Positions 6,727 to 12,091 of a DNA stretch of 19,705 nt are shown piece after piece. The DNA is taken from positions 1-19,705 of the forward strand of contig JAEMTJ010000019.1 of assembly GCA_016462375.1 (NCBI GenBank), given 5' to 3'. Source of the DNA: Rhodoluna sp. (GTDB taxonomy: Bacteria > Actinomycetota > Actinomycetes > Actinomycetales > Microbacteriaceae). The notes beneath the pieces were generated by a model, which had not been told where the DNA came from, searched no databases, and worked only from the letters and a program-made list of their open reading frames with translations. A program made the position numbers and the translations under genes. The stretch's first letter is position 1. Each line of letters starts with the position of its first letter.

Positions 6727-8037
6727 ATGTTTAGTGCCATCAAGCGTGCGTTTAGCACACCTGACCTGCGAAACAAACTACTGTTCACGCTCGCCATCGT
6801 TGCCATCTATCGTTTGGGATCTTTCATCCCTGCGCCTTTTGTTAACTATGCAAACGTTAGGGCATGTCTTAACGCAGGCAACGGCAGTGTCAACGGCATC
6901 TACGAACTGGTAAATCTTTTCTCCGGTGGCGCTTTACTTCAGCTATCTATCTTTGCTCTGGGCATCATGCCTTACATCACAGCTTCGATCATCACTCAGC
7001 TTTTGCGTGTGGTTATTCCTCGCTTCGAAACCCTGCACAAAGAGGGTCAAGCAGGTCAGTCAAAGCTAACCCAATACACCCGTTACCTAACTATCGGACT
7101 AGGACTTCTTCAGTCAACAACTCTTATCTCTGTTGCAAGACAGGGAGCACTTTTTGGTAGCAACTGTAATAACGTCTTCAGTGACACCTCTTGGTGGGCA
7201 ATCTCACTGATGATAATCACAATGACCGCCGGAACCGGTGTAATCATGTGGCTTGCAGAGTTGGTCACTGAGCGCGGTGTCGGTAACGGTATGTCACTGT
7301 TGATCTTCGCCTCCATCGCAGCCCGCTTCCCAGCAAGCCTAGGTTCAATTGGTCAGACCAAGGGAGTCGAAGCTCTGCTAGGTGTAATAGCCGTAGGTGT
7401 AGTAATTGTCCTCCTAGTTATTTTGGTGGAACAATCACAACGAAGGATCCCTGTACAGTATGCCAAGCGCATGGTCGGTAAACGAAGTTACGGTGGTCAA
7501 TCTACTTATCTACCTATAAAGGTAAATATGGCCGGTGTTGTTCCCGTCATCTTCGCGTCTAGCTTGCTTTATCTTCCTGGTCTGATTGCTCAATTCAACC
7601 GTCCAGCTGATGGCAAGATCGCAGCTTGGGTTATTTGGATTGACCAAAATCTAACTCAGGGTGATGACCCGTTATATATGTTGATGTATTTCTTACTTAT
7701 CATTGCCTTCACATACTTCTATGTGTCAATTACTTTCAATCCCGAAGAAGTTTCAGAAAATATGAAGCAGTACGGTGGTTTCATCCCTGGTATCCGGGCA
7801 GGACGCCCAACTACTGAGTATCTAGAGTATGTGCTTTCAAGAATCACACTTCCTGGATCTCTGTATCTAGGTATAGTAGCTTTGATTCCGTTGATTGCAT
7901 TGACCTTGATAGACGCTAATTCAGACTTCCCTTTCGGTGGAACATCAATCTTGATCATCGTTGGTGTCGGTCTTGAGACAGTGAAGCAGATTAGTGCGCA
8001 AATGCAGCAACGTAACTACGAAGGTCTCCTGAAGTGA
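6727..8037 (+). CDS. secY: protein translocase subunit SecY
   Basis: 436 residues, the expected size for the ten-helix channel subunit of SecYEG, which moves unfolded proteins across or into the cytoplasmic membrane. The first helix follows a short amphipathic N terminus (about residues 17-37). The conserved stretch AELVTERGVGNGMSLLIFAS is at 177-196, and the cytosolic loop GFIPGIRAGRPT at 351-362 is the ribosome/SecA-contact loop. It closes with KQISAQMQQRNYEGLLK. A strong Shine-Dalgarno AGGAGG (6715-6720) lies 6 nt before the ATG, in a 39-nt gap after rplO. The last bases overlap the adk GTG start. Confidence 0.98.
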   Translation: MFSAIKRAFSTPDLRNKLLFTLAIVAIYRLGSFIPAPFVNYANVRACLNAGNGSVNGIYELVNLFSGGALLQLSIFALGIMPYITASIITQLLRVVIPRFETLHKEGQAGQSKLTQYTRYLTIGLGLLQSTTLISVARQGALFGSNCNNVFSDTSWWAISLMIITMTAGTGVIMWLAELVTERGVGNGMSLLIFASIAARFPASLGSIGQTKGVEALLGVIAVGVVIVLLVILVEQSQRRIPVQYAKRMVGKRSYGGQSTYLPIKVNMAGVVPVIFASSLLYLPGLIAQFNRPADGKIAAWVIWIDQNLTQGDDPLYMLMYFLLIIAFTYFYVSITFNPEEVSENMKQYGGFIPGIRAGRPTTEYLEYVLSRITLPGSLYLGIVALIPLIALTLIDANSDFPFGGTSILIIVGVGLETVKQISAQMQQRNYEGLLK

Positions 8038-8621
8038 GTCGGTTTCTCTTGATCGGCCCTCCGGGTGCCGGCAAGGGAACGCAAGCCACGCTTCTAGCTC
8101 AGGCATACAGCATTCCAGCGATCTCAACTGGAGATATTTTCAGAGCGAACGTAAAAGCTGAAACACCACTGGGCGTCGAGGCTAAAGGCTTTATGGATCG
8201 CGGTGAATATGTTCCTGATTCACTAACCAATGACTTAGTTCGCGATCGCTTAGCTCAACAAGATGCACTAGCTGGTTTCTTGCTTGATGGCTATCCAAGA
8301 ACTCGTGATCAGGTTTTAGAACTTGATGACATTCTCGGTAGCGACAACAATGAATTAGATTCAGTGATTTTGTTAAAAGCGGATCCAGACGAACTTGTTC
8401 GTAGATTACTTAACCGTGCTAAAGAGCAGGGCAGAGCTGATGACACCGAAGAGGTTATCCGTCATCGCCAAACCGTTTATCTTGATCAAACCGCTCCGCT
8501 AATTGAAATTTATAGCGCTCGGGGGATTGTCGTAGAGATTGATGGCTTGGGTCAAGTCGGTGAGGTTACTGAGCGCATCCTCAATGCTCTAACTGCTCGC
8601 GGCCTTAGCCCAGCAATCTAG
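8034..8621 (+). CDS. adk: adenylate kinase (short form)
   Basis: 195 residues. Catalyses ATP + AMP to 2 ADP in the cytosol. The P-loop GPPGAGKGT is at residues 8-16, the AMP-site motif STGD at 31-34, and DGYPRTRDQ at 85-93. The LID region is short (around residues 126-142) and has no Cys4/His zinc motif, so this is the short type usual in actinobacteria. The start is GTG, overlapping the secY stop as GTGA (8034-8037), with no good Shine-Dalgarno, so translation likely depends on secY. secY-adk-map is the standard actinobacterial arrangement. Confidence 0.97.
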   Translation: MSRFLLIGPPGAGKGTQATLLAQAYSIPAISTGDIFRANVKAETPLGVEAKGFMDRGEYVPDSLTNDLVRDRLAQQDALAGFLLDGYPRTRDQVLELDDILGSDNNELDSVILLKADPDELVRRLLNRAKEQGRADDTEEVIRHRQTVYLDQTAPLIEIYSARGIVVEIDGLGQVGEVTERILNALTARGLSPAI

Positions 8622-8628
8622 GTTTATC

Positions 8629-9465
8629 TTGGGTCGCGAAAAAATCAGCCTAAAAACCGATGCTGAGATTCTTCTCATGCGTGAGGCTGGGCTAATTACC
8701 GCCAAAGCCCTAGCAGCTGTCAAAGCGGCAATTGTGCCAGGTATTTCAACCTTGGAATTGGATGCCATCGCCGAAAAGACCATCATTGATCTAAGCGCTA
8801 AGAGCAATTTCAAGTTGGTAGCTGGTTACCATCACACTGTCTGTGCGAGCATCAACGATGAAGTGGTTCATGGCATTCCTAGCAAAGATCGCATTTTGGC
8901 TGCCGGGGACCTAATTTCTATAGATTGCGGAGCAATTACCCCCGCCGGCTGGAATGGCGATGCTGCTTTCAGTTATCTAGTGCCTGGGGGAGATGTAGCT
9001 ATTTCAGCTAAACGTCAAGCACTAAGTGATGCCTGTGAATCCTCCCTCTGGGCAGGAATAGCAGCTCTCGCCAGCGCAGTAAGGCTAAACGAAGTCGGTA
9101 GAGCCGTTGAGAAAAGCGTTAGAAATTCAGGGCGATACGGGATTTTGCAGGATTACATAGGCCATGGGGTGGGTAGATCAATGCATGAAGATCCAGCTGT
9201 TTTCAACTACCAGACCAGAGATTTAGGGCCAGTCGTTGAAACTGGTCTAGTTATCGCTATCGAGCCAATGATTACTGCTGGCAGCGAGAAAGTACAGATT
9301 TTGGCCGATGAATGGACCATATCTACCAAAGATGGCCAAGATGCTAGCCATTGGGAGCACACCGTTGCCTTGCATTCAGGCGGTATCTGGGTGCTTACCG
9401 CCGAAGATGGCGGAGAAGCTGGGCTAGCCAAATACGGGGTTAAGCCGGTTCCTTTAAATCCTTAA
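8629..9465 (+). CDS. map: methionine aminopeptidase, type I
   Basis: 278 residues. Removes the initiator methionine from nascent proteins. The five metal ligands of the pita-bread fold are visible: D99 (SIDCG), D111 (GDAAF), H179 (IGHGVG), E212 (AIEPM) and E243 (WEHT), plus the substrate-binding H81 (VVHG). The start is TTG at 8629, the only ATG/GTG/TTG in frame between the upstream in-frame stop (8590-8592) and the conserved core; the N terminus ISLKTDAEILLMREAG aligns with the family there. The Shine-Dalgarno is weak, so the start is probable rather than certain. It lies 7 nt after adk. Confidence 0.95.
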   Translation: MGREKISLKTDAEILLMREAGLITAKALAAVKAAIVPGISTLELDAIAEKTIIDLSAKSNFKLVAGYHHTVCASINDEVVHGIPSKDRILAAGDLISIDCGAITPAGWNGDAAFSYLVPGGDVAISAKRQALSDACESSLWAGIAALASAVRLNEVGRAVEKSVRNSGRYGILQDYIGHGVGRSMHEDPAVFNYQTRDLGPVVETGLVIAIEPMITAGSEKVQILADEWTISTKDGQDASHWEHTVALHSGGIWVLTAEDGGEAGLAKYGVKPVPLNP

Positions 9466-9474
9466 CTACCAATT

Positions 9475-9493
9475 CTTGGACTTTTGTCCTAAG
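9475..9493 (+). terminator. possible weak stem-loop after map
   Basis: Beginning 10 nt after the map stop, CTTGGAC can pair with GTCCTAAG around a TTTT loop: 7 bp with one bulged A. There is no T-tract behind it. It lies just before the infA -35 element, so it could mark the end of the spc transcript, but the stem is weak and the call is tentative. Confidence 0.25.
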
Positions 9494-9494
9494 A

Positions 9495-9523
9495 TTGAGT
9501 CTTGGTGTTTCGGCACGTAAAAT
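9495..9523 (+). promoter_or_regulatory. predicted sigma-70-type promoter of the infA/alpha operon
   Basis: TTGAGT (9495-9500) and TAAAAT (9518-9523) are separated by exactly 17 nt and match four and five of the six consensus bases of TTGACA and TATAAT. Transcription would begin near 9530, giving infA a leader of about 59 nt. The position between map and infA is where actinobacterial spc and alpha transcription units often separate. No start-site data can be read from the sequence alone. Confidence 0.7.
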
Positions 9524-9550
9524 CCCAATTTTTTCGGTTGGTTTTTCGCG

Positions 9551-9572
9551 TGCTTTGGAACAGCGCAAAGCA
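9551..9572 (+). promoter_or_regulatory. stem-loop in the infA leader
   Basis: TGCTTTG (9551-9557) and CAAAGCA (9566-9572) form a perfect 7-bp stem with an 8-nt loop, within the predicted infA 5' leader and ending 16 nt before the ATG. It may influence access to the rather poor ribosome-binding site of infA or stabilise the transcript. No known family recognised. Confidence 0.4.
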
Positions 9573-9588
9573 AAAGATAAGTGAGTTT

Positions 9589-9810
9589 ATGGCCAGCAAA
9601 GACGGCGTCATCGAGATCGAGGGCATAGTTGTTGAGGCTCTTCCGAACGCGATGTTCCGAGTAGAGCTGACCAACGGGCACAAGGTCTTAGCGCACATCT
9701 CTGGAAAGATGCGACAGAACTATATTCGTATTCTTCCTGAGGATCGCGTGATTGTTGAGCTCAGCACCTACGACCTAAATCGTGGGCGCATCACTTATAG
9801 ATACAAGTAA
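9589..9810 (+). CDS. infA: translation initiation factor IF-1
   Basis: 73 residues, the usual length for actinobacterial IF-1, a single OB fold that binds the 30S A site during initiation. I set the start at ATG 9589 (MASKDGVIEIEGIVVEALPN), the family N terminus; the open frame extends upstream to 9502, but that part is the promoter and leader region. The core TNGHKVLAHISGKMRQNYIR and the end DLNRGRITYRYK are characteristic. The Shine-Dalgarno is poor. It is the first gene after the predicted promoter at 9495-9523 and heads infA-rpmJ-rpsM-rpsK-rpoA-rplQ. Confidence 0.97.
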   Translation: MASKDGVIEIEGIVVEALPNAMFRVELTNGHKVLAHISGKMRQNYIRILPEDRVIVELSTYDLNRGRITYRYK

Positions 9811-9845
9811 ATCGGTTTCTAAAACCACGAACAGAAAAAAGAGAC

Positions 9846-9959
9846 ATGAAGGTTAATCCAAGCGTCAAGAAGATTTGTGACAAGTGCAAGGTCATTCGTC
9901 GCCACGGTCGCGTCATGGTCATCTGCGAGAACCCTCGCCACAAACAGCGCCAGGGCTAA
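9846..9959 (+). CDS. rpmJ: 50S ribosomal protein L36, zinc-binding form
   Basis: 37 residues, the normal length of L36. MKVNPSVKKICDKCKVIRRH is the family N terminus. Four zinc ligands are present (C11, C14, C27, H32), so this is the zinc-containing (C+) form. L36 is a small 23S rRNA-binding protein of the large subunit. It lies 35 nt after infA, as usual. The next gene, rpsM, is 159 nt away, the largest non-coding gap between adjacent r-protein genes here, and that gap carries the structured leader described separately. Confidence 0.97.
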   Translation: MKVNPSVKKICDKCKVIRRHGRVMVICENPRHKQRQG

Positions 9960-9978
9960 GCACACAGATTTGTAGCAT

Positions 9979-9994
9979 CCACACTTCGGTGTGG
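9979..9994 (+). promoter_or_regulatory. UUCG-tetraloop hairpin downstream of rpmJ
   Basis: CCACAC, TTCG, GTGTGG: a perfect 6-bp stem closed by a C-G pair around a UUCG tetraloop, an exceptionally stable RNA hairpin. It starts 20 nt after the rpmJ stop. No T-run follows (the next bases are CACAACTAAATAAA), so it is not a canonical intrinsic terminator. It may stabilise the 3' end of a processed infA-rpmJ message or attenuate transcription into rpsM. Confidence 0.6.
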
Positions 9995-9997
9995 CAC

Positions 9998-10008
9998 AAC
10001 TAAATAAA
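9998..10008 (+). repeat. shared intergenic 11-mer AACTAAATAAA, copy 1
   Basis: AACTAAATAAA occurs here, 4 nt after the UUCG hairpin, and again at 10969-10979 in the rpsK-rpoA gap. Both copies lie beside strong stem-loops in non-coding gaps of the same operon. A/T-rich single strands next to hairpins are typical ribonuclease cleavage sites; that role is inference. Confidence 0.45.
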
Positions 10009-10015
10009 ACAAATG

Positions 10016-10118
10016 GCAGTGTTCAGGATTTTTAATCCGGCACCTCTCGAGAAGGCGAGAGCTTGAATTTATTCAAGACAACACTGCTGCAGACCTTCTA
10101 AACAACAGGAGAAATCCA
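10016..10118 (+). promoter_or_regulatory. candidate structured leader RNA of rpsM (four-way junction with pseudoknot)
   Basis: GCAGTGTT (10016-10023) pairs perfectly with AACACTGC (10080-10087), closing three perfect hairpins: GGATT/AATCC with a 3-nt loop (10026-10038), CTCTCG/CGAGAG with the loop AGAAGG (10044-10061), and CTTGAA/TTCAAG with a 4-nt loop (10062-10077). Hairpins two and three abut and could stack. The loop AGAAGG is fully complementary to CCTTCT at 10094-10099, just 3' of the closing helix, giving a possible 6-bp pseudoknot 7 nt before the rpsM Shine-Dalgarno AGGAGA (10107-10112). It is not a tRNA: no 7-nt anticodon loop, no T-loop sequence. I know no family to assign it to; a ribosomal-protein autoregulatory leader is the leading interpretation. 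Confidence 0.7.
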
Positions 10119-10499
10119 ATGGCACGTATTGCCGGAGTCGATATTCCACGCGACAAGCGCGTAGAAATCGCCCTAACCTACATCTATGGAATCGGCCGCA
10201 CACGCAGTGTAAAAGTTCTAGCCGACACCAACATCGATAAGAACACCCGCGTTAAAGATCTAACTGATGACCAGTTGATTGCTATTCGTGATTACCTCGA
10301 TGGTAACTACAAAGTCGAAGGTGATCTTCGTCGTGACGTTGCAGCTGATATCCGCCGCAAGGTTGAGATTGGTTCATACCAAGGTGTCCGTCACCGCAAG
10401 GGGCTGCCTGTTCATGGTCAGCGCACCAAAACTAACGCTCGTACTCGTAAGGGTCCAAAGCGTACTGTGGCCGGTAAGAAGAAGGCGGCACGCAAGTAG
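10119..10499 (+). CDS. rpsM: 30S ribosomal protein S13
   Basis: 126 residues. S13 is in the 30S head, contacts S19 and forms intersubunit bridges with L5; its basic tail reaches the P-site tRNA. MARIAGVDIPRDKRVEIALT opens the protein, followed by YIYGIGRTRS, and the C-terminal RHRKGLPVHGQRTKTNARTR plus a Lys/Arg-rich tail are diagnostic. A good Shine-Dalgarno (AGGAGA, 10107-10112) lies 6 nt before the ATG, downstream of the folded leader at 10016-10099. That leader makes rpsM the most likely point of translational control in this operon. rpsK follows after 42 nt. Confidence 0.98.
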   Translation: MARIAGVDIPRDKRVEIALTYIYGIGRTRSVKVLADTNIDKNTRVKDLTDDQLIAIRDYLDGNYKVEGDLRRDVAADIRRKVEIGSYQGVRHRKGLPVHGQRTKTNARTRKGPKRTVAGKKKAARK

Positions 10500-10541
10500 C
10501 CCCGGCTCTTCGCGTCGCATAAAGGATTTAGGAGAAAACTC

Positions 10542-10952
10542 ATGGCAGCACCGAAGACTAAGGCAGCGGGTTCAGTTCGCAAGCCACGTCGTAAAGAAAA
10601 GAAGAACGTTACTCACGGACAGGCTCACATCAAGAGCACATTCAACAACACCATCGTGTCAATCACTGACTCAACCGGTGCTGTTATTTCTTGGTCATCA
10701 TCAGGCGATGTTGGTTTCAAGGGTTCACGTAAGTCAACACCTTTCGCCGCACAGATGGCAGCAGAATCTGCAGCTCGTAAGGCGCAGGAACATGGTTTGA
10801 AGAAGGTAGATGTTTTCGTAAAGGGCCCAGGCTCTGGTCGTGAAACAGCCATCCGCTCACTTCAAGCAGCAGGTCTAGAAGTTGGTTCGATCTCAGATGT
10901 GACCCCACAGGCTCACAATGGATGTCGTCCACCAAAGATCCGCCGTATCTAA
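10542..10952 (+). CDS. rpsK: 30S ribosomal protein S11
   Basis: 136 residues. S11 lies on the 30S platform near the 3' end of 16S rRNA and the E site. The first 22 residues are a basic extension; the core includes GQAHIKSTFNNTIVSITD, KSTPFAAQMAAE and VFVKGPGSGRETAIRSLQAA. The C terminus AHNGCRPPKIRRI holds the conserved Asn-Gly (N126-G127), the site where E. coli S11 carries an isoaspartate. Its AGGAG (10530-10534) is 7 nt before the ATG. The next gene is rpoA, not rpsD as in E. coli and many other bacteria. Confidence 0.98.
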   Translation: MAAPKTKAAGSVRKPRRKEKKNVTHGQAHIKSTFNNTIVSITDSTGAVISWSSSGDVGFKGSRKSTPFAAQMAAESAARKAQEHGLKKVDVFVKGPGSGRETAIRSLQAAGLEVGSISDVTPQAHNGCRPPKIRRI

Positions 10953-10968
10953 TTTTGCAAACACATAT

Positions 10969-10979
10969 AACTAAATAAA
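10969..10979 (+). repeat. shared intergenic 11-mer AACTAAATAAA, copy 2
   Basis: Second copy of the 11-mer found at 9998-10008. Here it ends one base before the near-palindrome at 10981-11004. The surrounding bases are also alike (CACA or CACATAT before, AC or C after). Confidence 0.45.
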
Positions 10980-10980
10980 C

Positions 10981-11004
10981 GCTGTTTAGTGGCCACTAAA
11001 TAGC
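10981..11004 (+). promoter_or_regulatory. 24-bp near-palindrome / strong hairpin upstream of rpoA
   Basis: The half GCTGTTTAGTGG is followed directly by CCACTAAATAGC, symmetrical at 11 of 12 positions. As RNA it folds into a 10-bp stem (one G-U pair) with a GGCC loop. It lies 28 nt after the rpsK stop and 54 nt before the preferred rpoA start. It could be an mRNA processing or stabilising element, an attenuator without a T-tract, or a protein-binding operator. No promoter of convincing quality is visible around it. Confidence 0.6.
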
Positions 11005-11058
11005 AAACCCCAACAAACGAGACATTAAATAGTGGATGTCTCCATGAAAGGAACCACA

Positions 11059-12060
11059 GTGCTAATTGCACAGCTACCAGTTCTGCACGAAGAAATCGAC
11101 AGCAATTTCCCTAACCGCGCGCGCTTCACTCTAGATCCACTAGAGCCAGGCTTCGGTTACACACTTGGAAACTCACTGCGTCGCACATTGCTTTCATCTA
11201 TCCCAGGTGCTGCTGTTACCAGCATCAAGATCGAAGGTATCAGTCACGAATTCGGACCAATCAATGGTGTGAAGGAAGACGTTACCGAAGTTATTTTGAA
11301 CGTTAAAGATCTAGTTGTTTCATCTCACGCAGATGAGCCAGTTATCGTTCGCCTTAAAGCTGGCGTTGGTGAAGCTAAGGCTTCAGACATCGTCGCTGAC
11401 GAGCGCGTAACAATTCACAACCCAGAACTAGTTATCGCAACTGTAAACAAGGGAACCCTTGACATGCAGTTGACAATCGAAGCTGGTCGTGGATATGTTC
11501 AGGCATCTCAGAACCGTCAGCCAGACATGGCTAACAACAGCATCATCCCAGTTGACTCAATTTACTCTCCAGTTTTGAAGGTCTCATACCGTGTTGAGGC
11601 AACCCGTGCGGGTGAGTTCACCAACTTCGACAAGCTAATTGTTGACATTGAGACCAAGCCATCGATCACTCCTCGCGAAGCAGTTGCTTCAGCTGGAAAG
11701 ACTTTGGTTAACCTATTCGGTCTAGCTGCAGCTTTGGATGAGAACGCAGAAGGTATTGACCTTCCTGCATCAGCAATTCCAGTTGACCTACCACCAGCGC
11801 TTGCTAAGCCAATTGAAGAACTAGACCTAACCGTCCGTTCATACAACTGCCTAAAGCGTGAAGGCATCAACACTGTTAGTGAACTGATCAACCTAACCGA
11901 AGATCAGCTAATGAACATCCGTAACTTTGGTTCTAAGTCTGTTGATGAAGTGCGCGACAAGCTAACTTCAATGGGACTTCGTTTCCGCGATTCAGTTCCT
12001 GGTTTCGAAGCAGCATACTTCTCAGCCAACCCAAGCTTTGACGAGGACGACCAGGACTAG
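11059..12060 (+). CDS. rpoA: DNA-directed RNA polymerase subunit alpha
   Basis: 333 residues. Alpha dimerises to nucleate RNA polymerase assembly. N-terminal domain: RFTLDPLEPGFGYTLGNSLR (about residues 22-41) and RTLLSSIPGAAVTSIKIEG. C-terminal domain, which binds UP elements and activators, from about 252 (IEELDLTVRSYNCLKREGIN to NFGSKSVDEVRDKL). It ends in an acidic tail. The frame is open from GTG 11032, with ATG 11044 also in frame. I prefer GTG 11059 because AAAGGAA (11047-11053) sits 5 nt upstream and MLIAQ is the usual actinobacterial start. rpsD is absent upstream. Leucine is mostly encoded by CTA. Confidence 0.96.
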   Translation: MLIAQLPVLHEEIDSNFPNRARFTLDPLEPGFGYTLGNSLRRTLLSSIPGAAVTSIKIEGISHEFGPINGVKEDVTEVILNVKDLVVSSHADEPVIVRLKAGVGEAKASDIVADERVTIHNPELVIATVNKGTLDMQLTIEAGRGYVQASQNRQPDMANNSIIPVDSIYSPVLKVSYRVEATRAGEFTNFDKLIVDIETKPSITPREAVASAGKTLVNLFGLAAALDENAEGIDLPASAIPVDLPPALAKPIEELDLTVRSYNCLKREGINTVSELINLTEDQLMNIRNFGSKSVDEVRDKLTSMGLRFRDSVPGFEAAYFSANPSFDEDDQD

Positions 12061-12091
12061 TCCTGAGTCAAGAAACTAATAGGAGAAAAAA

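Noticed and set aside
9490..9495. TAAGAT as an alternative -10 for infA
   Set aside because: No acceptable -35 lies 16-18 nt upstream, while TTGAGT/TAAAAT just downstream fits far better.
9525..9545. Terminator-like CCAA...TTGG followed by TTTTT in the infA leader
   Set aside because: The stem is only 4 bp and lies at or just after the predicted transcription start.
9502..9588. N-terminal extension of infA
   Set aside because: The frame is open, but IF-1 is about 73 residues and the extra part lies over the predicted promoter and leader. ATG 9589 gives the family N terminus.
10016..10087. tRNA gene, suggested by the cloverleaf-like fold of 72 nt
   Set aside because: The helices are 8, 5, 6 and 6 bp with loops of 3, 6 and 4 nt. 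There is no 7-nt anticodon loop, no T-loop consensus and no D-loop GG.
10279..10800. Plus-strand open frame of 173 codons across rpsM and rpsK
   Set aside because: It is a different frame over two certain ribosomal genes, with no recognisable family.
10953..10983. Promoter for rpoA (TTGCAA with TATAAC or TAAATA)
   Set aside because: The spacing is 11 nt or less between the hexamers, and no -10 box lies at 16-18 nt.
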